From Cyclobacteriaceae bacterium (lineage in GTDB: Bacteria; Bacteroidota; Bacteroidia; Cytophagales; Cyclobacteriaceae): DNA of 64,000 bases. A program made the translations under genes and the position numbers. Below the pieces are notes generated by a model. That model was given only the letters and a program-made list of their open reading frames with translations. It searched no databases and was not told the origin of the DNA. The DNA lies in contig JAEUUG010000012.1 of assembly GCA_016787565.1 (NCBI GenBank), forward strand, positions 62,001 to 126,000. The letters are read 5' to 3'. Positions 26,561 to 34,881 of this stretch are shown here, one piece after another. The first letter of the stretch is position 1, and the number at the start of each line of letters is the position of its first letter.

Positions 26561-26956
26561 TTAATTCATAGCCACGATGATTACACCCATCACGGTAAGT
26601 GCAACCACACTGTACCCCGCATTTATCAAAAACAACGTGAACGACTTTCGCTCAAAGAGGTAATGTGTACCAACGAAAGTTGCCACCCAGCCAAAACCTG
26701 CAGCAAATCCGTAGGCTGCCCCTAAGGCGATATCTTTTTCCTGTCCGATAAACATGGCCAGGTTGATGGACGAAATCAGCGCCAGCAAAAAGGCTAGTCC
26801 GAAAATTTTGATCATATTACCCTTCTTCAGATATTCCTCCGTAAAGCCATTCTCCTTCATCCAGGCTTTACCAAACACAGCGGGTGAATACCACAAGCCG
26901 CCCAAGACAAACGTTGATAGGGCAGCCAATGCAATTGCGAGATAGTTGAGTTCCAT
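26561..26956 (-). CDS. DUF1761 family membrane protein
   Basis: 131 residues with four hydrophobic helices. The motif GGLWYSPAVFGKAWMKENGF in the first helix-loop region is the DUF1761 signature. Function unknown. It lies upstream of nuoA on the same strand with a 96-nt gap, so a shared transcript is possible but unproven. Confidence 0.85.
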   Translation of the reverse strand: MELNYLAIALAALSTFVLGGLWYSPAVFGKAWMKENGFTEEYLKKGNMIKIFGLAFLLALISSINLAMFIGQEKDIALGAAYGFAAGFGWVATFVGTHYLFERKSFTLFLINAGYSVVALTVMGVIIVAMN

Positions 26957-27027
26957 AGTTGTGGGGTTTAGATTCGTGTTCCAATGGTTATTCTCGAGTC
27001 ATTCCCAAAAATTGACAACGGCCTTTA

Positions 27028-27939
27028 CTAATCCTCCAGCGGGCGTTTCTTAATCATTCCTCCTTTTATATCATTGATGCTGTTCTCCACTACAAAAGCG
27101 TCCTCATCAATTTTGGCAATTTCTGTTTTAAATTTTTGTAATTCCAGGCGGGTGACCACAGAAAAGATAATATCCAAATCTTTTGAACGGTGACCTTTTT
27201 TACCATAACCACTTTTACCTTTCAATACTGTAAAGCCGCGGCCCATTTTTTCTGTGATGGCCACTTTAATCTCTTCACTTTTTTCGGATACAATCATCAC
27301 ACTGGTATATTCCTCGATGCCATGCACCACAAAGTCGACTGTTTTGGAGGCCACCAGGTACGTTAGGATAGCATACAATGCTGTTTCGATATTAAGGAGA
27401 TAAGCTGCCACTGAAAAAATAATGATGTTGAAAAATAAAATGATATCACCAACAGTCAGGGTTGTTTTTCGACTGGTATAAATAGCCAGCACTTCCGTTC
27501 CATCAATAACACTTCCACCCCGAATGGACAACCCGATACCTGCACCGAGAAAAAAACCACCAAAGAACGCGATCAACAAATGATCATCGGTAATCATGGG
27601 GAATTCAATGAACGCAAGGCAAAGCGCCAGCAATAAAATGGCCACCATCGTTTTGATGGCGAAGAGTCTTGAAACCTGCGTATACGCGATAATGATGAAG
27701 GGAAAATTAATGATCACCACCAGATAAGAAAGATCAATACCCGTAACAACATTTGTTAGCAGCGAGATACCCATCACACCACCATCCAGGAAATTATTGG
27801 GTAACAGAAAACCTTTTAAACCAAAGCCTGCCGATAAAACACCAAGGGAGATAAAAATGGTATCCTTGATGGTGCGCTCTATTTTTATTCTTCGAACCCG
27901 TAATGACTGTAAATGAAGAAATCGCTGATGCGTTGACAT
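27028..27939 (-). CDS. YitT family membrane protein with C-terminal DUF2179 domain
   Basis: 303 residues: five or six hydrophobic helices in the first ~210 residues including LSAGFGLKGFLLPNNFLDGGVMGISLL and GGSVIDGTEVLAIYTSRKT, and a soluble C-terminal alpha/beta domain (about 225-295) with RGFTVLKGKSGYGKK of DUF2179. Transport role often proposed for the family but substrate is unknown. Preceded by the amidohydrolase operon terminator. Confidence 0.88.
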   Translation of the reverse strand: MSTHQRFLHLQSLRVRRIKIERTIKDTIFISLGVLSAGFGLKGFLLPNNFLDGGVMGISLLTNVVTGIDLSYLVVIINFPFIIIAYTQVSRLFAIKTMVAILLLALCLAFIEFPMITDDHLLIAFFGGFFLGAGIGLSIRGGSVIDGTEVLAIYTSRKTTLTVGDIILFFNIIIFSVAAYLLNIETALYAILTYLVASKTVDFVVHGIEEYTSVMIVSEKSEEIKVAITEKMGRGFTVLKGKSGYGKKGHRSKDLDIIFSVVTRLELQKFKTEIAKIDEDAFVVENSINDIKGGMIKKRPLED

Positions 27940-27952
27940 GATTCCAAAATAA

Positions 27953-27981
27953 CAAAAAAGCCAGGGCTTTTAAACCCCGGC
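27953..27981 (-). terminator. Intrinsic terminator of the amidohydrolase operon
   Basis: On the minus strand GCCGGGG (27975-27981) pairs with CCCTGGC (27960-27966, one G-U) around an 8-nt loop and is followed by TTTTTT (27954-27959). It lies 35 nt after the stop codon of the last amidohydrolase gene. Confidence 0.8.
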
Positions 27982-28015
27982 CAGCTTAATTACGGAACAA
28001 AAAAATTATCTAACC

Positions 28016-29323
28016 TCAGTTCTTAGCGGCTCCAGGTTCACGGTTTAAAAACTCATCATAGAACTGCGTCTGACGGCTTACCATGGGAATCTGCCAACCA
28101 TCGATGAACACATGAATAATTTGTGTCTTCGTTTCAAAGGGATCACCCGAACTAACAAACAATGTTGCATTCTTTCCCACTTCAATGGAGCCCAGCCTAT
28201 CCTGAACACCGAAAATTTCTGCAGGTATTATGGTTACAGCGCGGAGCGCATCTTCACGCCCCATTCCATACGTAGCTGCAAAACCCGCATGATAAGGAAG
28301 ATTGCGTGAATTACCTCGGCTGCGATCGTTGGTGCGGATGGCAACCTTAACACCCGCCTTTTTCAACAGACCGGGATTAGCATAGGCTTTATCGTATCGG
28401 TCATACTCCCGGCTTGGTAGTTCCTGAACCGGGCCAGCTATAACCGAAATCCCTGCTTTGGCGATCTGCTCCGCAACACGCCAGCCCTCCATCACTCCGG
28501 TCAATATCACTTTTTTCACTTTCTTTTCTTTTACCCACTTTAAGACTTCGAGAATGTCGTTGGCCGCATTGACCTCAATCAATAAACTGCCTTCACCCCG
28601 AACAACAGGGAGTAAAGCCTGCATCTCAGGGTAATAAGTAACTCCCTTACCTTTCGTTGCTGAATCAAGTTTATGATACTGAACAGCCTTATCCCAAACA
28701 TCATTAATTTGAGAAAGTGATTTTTCAACAGCCTTCTTGATTTCTTCATCTGTACGTCTGTCGTAAAAACCTCTTCTACCGGTTGTGGGGAAGTTCAGTA
28801 CCACACCTTCAAATCCGGCATACATCTGATCCGGGACATAGCCATGTAAATTAATCAACGCGGCCGTTCCGGGAAATAAACCTCCGCTGGGGATAGTTAG
28901 TACCGTTGTAACACCACTGATACGGGTAACTGGTATATGCGCTGAGTTTGGGTTGATGGCCGTCAAGGCCTTCATCTGCGGAATGATCTGACCCGCTTCG
29001 CTTGCATCAGTGGCCTGGGGTATTTGTCCGATTTCAAAAAGACCAACACCCGTTCCTCCATCAATCAAACCAGGATAAATCCAGTGCCCGCTACAATCGA
29101 TTACCTCAGCATCCTGCGGAACCGTAACAGTAGTGCCTACAGCCGTAATCTTTCCCTTGCTGATCAATACAGTACCGTTGGTTATAACGCCTTTGGTTAC
29201 CGTTTCAATGGTGGCATTCGTCAGGGCAAATGTGCCGGACTTTGCTTTTGGATTCTGTGCCTGCAGGGCAGTCGTGAAAAAAGCTATTAAAAAAAGTAAA
29301 GGTAGATATGCTTTGTTTTTCAT
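28016..29323 (-). CDS. Exported amidohydrolase-fold protein lacking metal ligands
   Basis: 435 residues with a signal peptide (LLFLIAFFTTALQAQ) and the composite amidohydrolase architecture: N-terminal beta-sandwich (ATIETVTKGVITNGTVLISKGKITAVG), barrel, and C-terminal return (GSIEVGKNATLFVSSGDPFE). The first metal motif HxH is replaced by GGTG (PGLIDGGTGVG). The later histidines seen in the neighbouring enzyme are replaced (LLIEVNA for VHCHS, ILTGVMEG for FQHVNEG). It is therefore probably a non-catalytic homologue, though an altered chemistry is not excluded. Last gene of a three-gene operon; starts 8 nt after its neighbour. Confidence 0.82.
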   Translation of the reverse strand: MKNKAYLPLLFLIAFFTTALQAQNPKAKSGTFALTNATIETVTKGVITNGTVLISKGKITAVGTTVTVPQDAEVIDCSGHWIYPGLIDGGTGVGLFEIGQIPQATDASEAGQIIPQMKALTAINPNSAHIPVTRISGVTTVLTIPSGGLFPGTAALINLHGYVPDQMYAGFEGVVLNFPTTGRRGFYDRRTDEEIKKAVEKSLSQINDVWDKAVQYHKLDSATKGKGVTYYPEMQALLPVVRGEGSLLIEVNAANDILEVLKWVKEKKVKKVILTGVMEGWRVAEQIAKAGISVIAGPVQELPSREYDRYDKAYANPGLLKKAGVKVAIRTNDRSRGNSRNLPYHAGFAATYGMGREDALRAVTIIPAEIFGVQDRLGSIEVGKNATLFVSSGDPFETKTQIIHVFIDGWQIPMVSRQTQFYDEFLNREPGAAKN

Positions 29324-29331
29324 TCTATACT

Positions 29332-30705
29332 TCAGTTAAGGTCGAATATATTTTGGGCTGTCTCTTCCGCTCCAAGCATACAATTTTCATGCGTATGATC
29401 TGCTTCCTGAAACGTGGGTATATCAATACTCTCTTTCGGATCAATATAGAGCCGCATATCATCCACATCTTTTTCTCTGTCGAAGCGAACGATGCCATCC
29501 ACAATCGTCAACACCGGAATGGTATAAATGGAAAGCGGATGATTTTTAAAAATGGCAATATCAGCTTCCTTACCTGCTTCAATGGAGCCAACCCGATTCT
29601 CAATTCCCAACTGCCTAGCCGGATTAATGGTAATCAGCGAAAGCGCCTCATCATCCTTTAGCCCTCCGTATTTCTGTGTCTTGGCCGCTTCGTGATACAA
29701 GTGGCGCATAAGTTCGGCATCATCGGAATTGATGGAGGTAGTTACCCCGTTGCGTGTAAGTATCGTAGCATTGTACGCGGTGGAGTAATACACTTCAAGT
29801 TTGTATGACCACCAGTCGGAAAAGACTGATGCCATTGCCCCGTAAGCAGCAAGTTCCGGAGCAACTTTAAAGCCCTCATTGACATGTTGAAAAACAATCC
29901 GCCTGATACCAAAGTCGCGGCATACATTCAGCAACATGTTGATTTCATCGGCACGATAACTGTGACAATGTACAATAATGTTGCCCTTCAGAATATCGGC
30001 CAATGTTTCGAGCCGAAGATTGTAGGAAGGTGGCGAGCCCCGAAACCCCTTTTGAAGTTTGGCTTTGTTGTACGTTTCCCAAGTTGCCATATATTCCTTT
30101 GCTTCTGAAAAAGCCTGACGGATAACAAACTCAACACCCATTCTGCTCTGTGGTTGCTGTCCGTCTCTTCTTCCATGCCCTGTTGGATTTTCACCCAGCG
30201 CAAATTTTATGGTACGTGGAGCATCTTCCATGCGCAACACATCAGCATCGACAGTTCCATAGCGGAGCTTCAAAGTTTCGCATTGCCCACCGATGGAGTT
30301 GGCCGATCCATGCATGGCGTGCACGGTGGTAACACCTCCAGCTAATGCGCGGTAAATCGAAATACTCAGGGGGTTGACAACATCACCCGTCCATACTTCA
30401 GGTGTGATGGCATTGGTGCCTTCGTTAATTGAGCTTAATGCGATATGCGAGTGTGCATCAATGATGCCGGGCATCACAAACAGTCCGGAAGCATCTATAA
30501 TTTTTATTCCTGTCGGTGCCGGAATATTTTTTCCTACCTGCGTGATCTTGCCGTCCCTCACCAGCACATCTGTATTTTCAAGTGTCCCCTTTGTAATGGT
30601 GAAGACGGTTCCATTCTTAATCAACATACTACCACGATCAACTTGTGCCTGAGCGAACGCGCCACAACTTAGGACGGCAAGAAATAGCATTGTTATCTTC
30701 TTCAT
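29332..30705 (-). CDS. Exported amidohydrolase with intact metal-binding site
   Basis: 457 residues with signal peptide (MLFLAVLSCGAFAQAQ). The metal ligands are present in order: HxH in GIIDAHSHIALSS, His in NIIVHCHSYRADE, His in IVFQHVNEGF and Asp in TSINSDDAELMRHL. This is the imidazolonepropionase-like branch of the amidohydrolase superfamily; substrate (peptide, cyclic amide or similar) cannot be read. It is flanked on both sides by homologues that lack these residues, suggesting a complex or a shared substrate. Confidence 0.88.
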   Translation of the reverse strand: MKKITMLFLAVLSCGAFAQAQVDRGSMLIKNGTVFTITKGTLENTDVLVRDGKITQVGKNIPAPTGIKIIDASGLFVMPGIIDAHSHIALSSINEGTNAITPEVWTGDVVNPLSISIYRALAGGVTTVHAMHGSANSIGGQCETLKLRYGTVDADVLRMEDAPRTIKFALGENPTGHGRRDGQQPQSRMGVEFVIRQAFSEAKEYMATWETYNKAKLQKGFRGSPPSYNLRLETLADILKGNIIVHCHSYRADEINMLLNVCRDFGIRRIVFQHVNEGFKVAPELAAYGAMASVFSDWWSYKLEVYYSTAYNATILTRNGVTTSINSDDAELMRHLYHEAAKTQKYGGLKDDEALSLITINPARQLGIENRVGSIEAGKEADIAIFKNHPLSIYTIPVLTIVDGIVRFDREKDVDDMRLYIDPKESIDIPTFQEADHTHENCMLGAEETAQNIFDLN

Positions 30706-30726
30706 TTTGCAATTCAGTTTTTGAGA

Positions 30727-32424
30727 TTAAAATTTAGGATCGCGCTTGCCTTCTAGCGGAAAGCTTCCAAATTGTCCAACGGAAGCGGTACCTTTTAATG
30801 TATCGCCTTCCACTGTTGCCTCTACTGTTACTGTCATAGCCTGCCCACCCATGCTAACAGCGTAGACAAACTTCAAACTATTACCAGTCAATTCAACACG
30901 TTGTAAGTCGCTTGGCTCGGGTAGTCGTCCACCTGAAATTTTTCCGGAATAGCCGCTGCCTTCCTTTTTAATGGTAAGGTTGGAGTCTGATTTCCCTTGA
31001 GGAGTTTCTGTCGTTAATGTCCAGTTTCCTGCGATCTCCGGTTTGGCATTCGGATCAACTTTTTTGATTTCTTTTACCTCCATTTTAAAAAGATGGCCAT
31101 CCACAAATACATACCGTATCGTTGCCTTCTCATGGAAGTAGGGCTTATCGCTAATCACCAGGTTGGCGATTTTACCATTGTCAACAGTTCCCAATCGGTC
31201 GGTTAACCCAAATACTTCTGCTGGTAGTGTGGTGAGCGATGCCAGCGCAACATCTTCACTGAGGCCAGCCGCAATCATTCTGCGGAGGTTAGCCGGAATG
31301 TCTTTCGGCTTTGCGCTAATGGTAGAAAACCCAAACTTCAAACCTGCTTTTTGAAAGGCACCTGCCTGTGCGGTGTACTTCGCGGTAAATTCCACCTTGC
31401 GCTTTTCCAAGGCCTCCTTTTCAAGATCAGAAATCGATTTTGGCTTTTCTTCTTTCTTTTCTGTTTTATCTTCTTTCTTCTCTTCCTTTTTCTCTTCGGG
31501 CAAATCTAGGCTCAGAAAAACCTTTGCATTGGTTGTTTTTATCTGGTTGATCACATCCCATCCCTCTTTCAAATCGCCCAACATCAGGGTAAAACCTAAA
31601 TCTTTCTGCAAGGAAATAACCCGCTGAATGTCGAGCACACGTTCAGCTCTAAAAAAAACAGGCATACGTTTATCGATCACCGGGTAAAAAGATTCTAATA
31701 TGCGATCGGTGGCTGGTCGCTCCAATCCTGCACGATTAGAAGCATAAACGGTCTCGTACGATTTGGTTAATGAAGCTTGCCGATACAAGTCGCGGTATTT
31801 AGCCATCACGCCCATTACAGTGGCAGGATACACGCGTTCGGCTGGCGTTAGTTCGGAATAAAAAGTCAATGACGGTTGTAACAACATCTCATTAGCAGAC
31901 GATCCGCCAAGCAGAATTACCGAACCACGCCCGGGTAGCATACCTCCATACGGTACAACATGAGCCGCGGTAAACCCAACACTGCGCAAATCTTCCAGCG
32001 ATTTATCAACAGGATTTAGAAATTCAAGCACCGAATTTTGGGGCGTAATACCCGCCTTATCAGGAGGTGGGTTGCCCGGATCTTTTGGGCGATCCCGATT
32101 CATTTCTTCCTTTGATTTGACAATACCCGCATGCGAAAGTCCATCAATAAAGCCGGCATAGAGGTACATGCTATCAGCTTTGATCACAATCGCATCCGAA
32201 GGAATGGAAATTTTTTTGCCAACGGCCAGTATTAATCCATTTTTTATTACCACTGTGCCTATGTCAATTTTTCGGCCTGGCGACTGAATAATATTGACGT
32301 TGGTAATAACATAGGTGCGCGAAACAGGCGCCATCATTTTTTCATCTTGCGCAACGAGGAGTATGGGAAAAGTAAAGGCCCATAGCAATAACAGTGTCCT
32401 CCTGCGAGACAGGATACTTTTCAT
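30727..32424 (-). CDS. Exported amidohydrolase-fold protein lacking metal ligands, with C-terminal beta domain
   Basis: 565 residues. Signal peptide (TLLLLWAFTFPILLVAQ), beta-sandwich and degenerate barrel: the HxH position reads GFIDGLSHAG, and the other metal positions are replaced (FFRAERVLD, LMLGDLKEG). A Lys/Glu-rich linker of ~25 residues (about 325-350) interrupts the barrel, and the last ~105 residues (AGNWTLTTETPQGKSDSNLT onwards) form an added lipocalin-like beta domain. First gene of the operon, 21 nt before the catalytic member. Confidence 0.82.
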   Translation of the reverse strand: MKSILSRRRTLLLLWAFTFPILLVAQDEKMMAPVSRTYVITNVNIIQSPGRKIDIGTVVIKNGLILAVGKKISIPSDAIVIKADSMYLYAGFIDGLSHAGIVKSKEEMNRDRPKDPGNPPPDKAGITPQNSVLEFLNPVDKSLEDLRSVGFTAAHVVPYGGMLPGRGSVILLGGSSANEMLLQPSLTFYSELTPAERVYPATVMGVMAKYRDLYRQASLTKSYETVYASNRAGLERPATDRILESFYPVIDKRMPVFFRAERVLDIQRVISLQKDLGFTLMLGDLKEGWDVINQIKTTNAKVFLSLDLPEEKKEEKKEDKTEKKEEKPKSISDLEKEALEKRKVEFTAKYTAQAGAFQKAGLKFGFSTISAKPKDIPANLRRMIAAGLSEDVALASLTTLPAEVFGLTDRLGTVDNGKIANLVISDKPYFHEKATIRYVFVDGHLFKMEVKEIKKVDPNAKPEIAGNWTLTTETPQGKSDSNLTIKKEGSGYSGKISGGRLPEPSDLQRVELTGNSLKFVYAVSMGGQAMTVTVEATVEGDTLKGTASVGQFGSFPLEGKRDPKF

Positions 32425-32579
32425 CAGGTAACAGGTTTAGGTAAAAAATCTTTCATGGTGAATATAGTCAGGTTTTCGTCAGACGACCTCAGGCAATACA
32501 CCAATGGTAATAGAGAATTATTTTGGGAGGGGATACCATCTAAAAGGTTTAATCAGATTTTTTTTCAAATAATTAGCAC

Positions 32580-32595
32580 TGTGATATAAGTCACA
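32580..32595 (+). promoter_or_regulatory. CRP/FNR-type palindrome before the rhodanese operon
   Basis: TGTGATATAAGTCACA is a perfect TGTGA-N6-TCACA operator. A -7-like box GATCTTTG (one mismatch to TAnnTTTG) lies at 32617-32624 with no TTG -33 box. If transcription starts near 32629, the palindrome is centred near -41.5, the class II activator position. A Crp/Fnr-family activator is inferred; which one is unknown. Confidence 0.6.
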
Positions 32596-32650
32596 TATTT
32601 CCGTGCTTTCTGTGGCGATCTTTGTTCTATCAAATTAATCGCAGCAAACT

Positions 32651-32965
32651 ATGATTCAACAACTAAAAGAAATGCTTGGTATAGGCCCTGAAGCTGATTT
32701 TGCCGAATTGGTAAAAAATGGTGCAACCATCGTGGATGTACGCACAAAAGGTGAATATGCCGGTGGACATATTAAAGGTTCCATTAATATTCCATTAGAC
32801 CAATTGGAAAGCAAACTGGGACAATTAAAAAAAGATAAGGCCATTATTACCTGTTGTGCTTCGGGTATGCGCAGCAGTTCAGCAAAAAGTATCCTCAAGT
32901 CACACGGTTTTGAAAATGTTCATAACGGTGGAGGTTGGGGAAACCTGAATTATAAACTGAAGTAA
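32651..32965 (+). CDS. Single-domain rhodanese-like sulfurtransferase
   Basis: 104 residues, one rhodanese domain: VDVRTKGEYAGGHIKGSINIPLDQL and the active loop ITCCASGMRSSSAKSIL, with the catalytic Cys followed by the six-residue loop CASGMR. It carries sulfane sulfur for transfer or detoxification in the cytoplasm. It lies 2 nt before a small membrane-protein gene; together they resemble the two halves of YgaP-type rhodanese-membrane proteins. Preceded by the CRP/FNR-like site. Confidence 0.92.
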   Translation: MIQQLKEMLGIGPEADFAELVKNGATIVDVRTKGEYAGGHIKGSINIPLDQLESKLGQLKKDKAIITCCASGMRSSSAKSILKSHGFENVHNGGGWGNLNYKLK

Positions 32966-32967
32966 AA

Positions 32968-33183
32968 ATGAAAAAACCGATATTATCAGATTGGAATGTG
33001 ATGCGGATAATACGGTTGGTGTTGGGGGTTCTGGCCATCGGTACGAGCATCGTACAACATGATGTACTGGTGGGAAGTATCGGTGGCCTTTTGGTTCTTC
33101 AAGCCGCCTTCAATACATCGTGCGCTGGTGGTGATTGTGCGCTGCCACCCGATAAAAAAACTACAAGCAGCCAACGAAATTAA
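32968..33183 (+). CDS. Small membrane protein, YgaP-tail/DUF2892-like
   Basis: 71 residues. Two hydrophobic segments (MRIIRLVLGVLAIGTSIV and VLVGSIGGLLVLQAAF) follow a short polar start (MKKPILSDWNV), and a cysteine pair CAGGDC lies after the second. The pattern is that of the DUF2892/YgaP-like membrane tail. The cysteines could take part in sulfur relay with the rhodanese encoded just upstream; this is inference. Confidence 0.75.
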   Translation: MKKPILSDWNVMRIIRLVLGVLAIGTSIVQHDVLVGSIGGLLVLQAAFNTSCAGGDCALPPDKKTTSSQRN

Positions 33184-33196
33184 ACAACAACAGCAT

Positions 33197-33715
33197 ATGG
33201 AAACAGCACATGAGTATCCGGTTAACGTAACCTGGAAAAGCGATCGCAAAGGTGAATTGAGTTCACCGGATTTAACAACAACCTTCGAAGTCGCAACACC
33301 TCCGCAGTTCGCAAAAGGGATGCCGGGACTCTGGTCACCTGAGCATTTATTTACTGCTGCAATTAACAGTTGTCTTATGACAACCTTTCTGGCAGTAGCC
33401 GAAAATTCTAAACTTGAATTTGAAAGTTTTCAGTGTGATGCCTTTGGAAAACTTGAGCAGGTTGAAGGTAAATACCTCATGACAGAAGTACGACTGGAGC
33501 CCAAACTTTCCATTCTCCGTGAAGAAGATACGGAGAAAGCCGAAAAGGTTTTGCATAAAGCTGAAGCTGCCTGCCTGATTTCCAACTCGGTAAAGTCGAA
33601 AGTAATTATGAATATTTCGATTGACGTTGTAAAACTGCTTAGCCCGATCGCTTCGCTTTATAACCTTCCTTCTGGAGTAGTTGAACAATTTTATCACGGT
33701 GATCTCCCTGAATGA
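33197..33715 (+). CDS. OsmC family protein
   Basis: 172 residues from the ATG at 33197 (METAHEYPVNVTWKSDRKGEL). OsmC/Ohr features: PEHLFTAAINSCLMTTFLAVAE contains the first reactive Cys, and EAACLISNSVKSKV the second. The family reduces organic hydroperoxides or related species with cysteine thiols. A longer upstream frame overlaps the preceding gene and is rejected. The last ~25 residues are encoded antisense to the end of the yciH-like gene (77-nt convergent overlap) and look like a tail extension. Confidence 0.88.
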   Translation: METAHEYPVNVTWKSDRKGELSSPDLTTTFEVATPPQFAKGMPGLWSPEHLFTAAINSCLMTTFLAVAENSKLEFESFQCDAFGKLEQVEGKYLMTEVRLEPKLSILREEDTEKAEKVLHKAEAACLISNSVKSKVIMNISIDVVKLLSPIASLYNLPSGVVEQFYHGDLPE

Positions 33716-33989
33716 TGATTTCACCATCTTTTACAGATCCGCCAACACCACATTTTGTTTTCAGTAATTTACCCAACATCTCCAGATCATCAGCCTGACC
33801 GATAAAGCCCGTAACGAGGGTTACCTGCTTTCCGGCTCGTTGACTTTTATCCAGTAGCACACGGAGATTTTGCTGCTGAGCAGGAAGTGTCTCTGCATCC
33901 TCATTCTGTTGATAGGAAAATTGAAAATCAGTATCCGTAGAGTAGACCACTCCATCGCGTTTTTTCCAATCGTTTTTTTTTGCCGCCAT
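33639..33989 (-). CDS. yciH: SUI1/eIF1 family translation factor (YciH-like)
   Basis: 116 residues from the ATG at 33989 (MAAKKNDWKKRDGVVYSTD). The SUI1 domain occupies the C-terminal two thirds: LRVLLDKSQRAGKQVTLVTGF, LLKTKCGVGGSVKDGEIIIQGDHRDKI. The family affects start-site fidelity; the bacterial role is poorly defined. Its 3' end overlaps the OsmC gene tail to tail. Confidence 0.9.
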   Translation of the reverse strand: MAAKKNDWKKRDGVVYSTDTDFQFSYQQNEDAETLPAQQQNLRVLLDKSQRAGKQVTLVTGFIGQADDLEMLGKLLKTKCGVGGSVKDGEIIIQGDHRDKIVQLLQKEGYKAKRSG

Positions 33990-34014
33990 ACTTTTCCAGT
34001 TTGGGATCAATACC

Positions 34015-34815
34015 CTACCACAGGGTGTGAATGAAGAGAAAAAATAAATTCAAAATTATAACAAATGCTGTTACTACACCAAGATTAAACTGCTGCACAA
34101 CTCCTTTCATGTAAAACAATCCCAACGTAGTAAGGACAAGCAGAATAAGGGGTGCAAAAACATAGTAGCCATAGATCGTTACAAGTGTTCGAACCGCATA
34201 CCCTTTACGGTTCATAATCTTTACAGGAATATGAAACAGCGCAGTTGTTTTTCTGATTAGCGAATCGCCCGGCTGAAAAGCATGCGCCTCTGTCAAGTTA
34301 ATTAAAACCTCCTTTCCGCTGCTGGTTCGAAGCATTATTCCATCCCGGTAGGTCTCGCCTCTCCGGCTATGACCGCGATGAAAATAAGCTTGGGTAACAG
34401 TTTCCTTGTATTCCCGTGAAGGTAATCCATAATCGGCAACAAGGATCATACAAAATAAAAATCCAACCTGAAGTATGTACTTGGCATATCGGACATATCC
34501 TGCCATCATCTCATACATCTCTTGTCCCTGACTTTTTCGTTTTGGATCAGGACGGTAGCGCGGATCGCGGTGGCGCGCAGGAGGTGTTTGCTGCAATACA
34601 TTAGCCCATCCTTCAGCGTTTCTAAGATCGTACGCTGCCCGACTGGATGCATCCCCTAACACATGGTAAGCCTCATTGATTTTTTTAAAAACTTCAACAG
34701 CGTTCGGATCAGGGTTTTTATCCGGATGGTATAATATGGCCAGCCTGCGATAGGCACGTTTGATATCGGCAATGTGAGCCGTTTGCGATACACCTAGAAT
34801 TTGGTAAAAATCCAT
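34015..34815 (-). CDS. Membrane-anchored J-domain protein
   Basis: 266 residues from the ATG at 34815 ([20 protein letters not shown]). The J domain (about 1-65) has the HPD motif in [26 protein letters not shown]. No Gly/Phe-rich or zinc-finger region follows; instead there are hydrophobic helices near residues 108-123, 205-225 and 240-263, so this is a type III J protein that recruits DnaK to the membrane. The client is unknown. Confidence 0.88.
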   Translation of the reverse strand: MDFYQILGVSQTAHIADIKRAYRRLAILYHPDKNPDPNAVEVFKKINEAYHVLGDASSRAAYDLRNAEGWANVLQQTPPARHRDPRYRPDPKRKSQGQEMYEMMAGYVRYAKYILQVGFLFCMILVADYGLPSREYKETVTQAYFHRGHSRRGETYRDGIMLRTSSGKEVLINLTEAHAFQPGDSLIRKTTALFHIPVKIMNRKGYAVRTLVTIYGYYVFAPLILLVLTTLGLFYMKGVVQQFNLGVVTAFVIILNLFFLFIHTLW

Positions 34816-34829
34816 CGTCTCCAATAAAA

Positions 34830-34859
34830 AATAGAAAACCCCGCTAATAAACGGGGCTT
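34830..34859 (-). terminator. Intrinsic terminator after the second UspA gene
   Basis: On the minus strand GCCCCG (34852-34857) pairs with CGGGG (34839-34843) around an 8-nt loop and is followed by TTTTCTATTTTTT. It separates the UspA transcript from the J-domain gene. Confidence 0.8.
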
Positions 34860-34881
34860 CTACTTCAAAATTGTTGTTCTA

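Noticed and set aside
30727-32424. Frameshift or degradation in the third amidohydrolase gene
   Set aside because: The frame is fully open with a signal peptide and an ordered domain layout; the lost metal residues look like divergence, not gene decay.
33059-33196. N-terminal extension of the OsmC frame into the preceding gene
   Set aside because: It overlaps the small membrane protein gene and adds basic residues without family support; the ATG at 33197 fits OsmC length.
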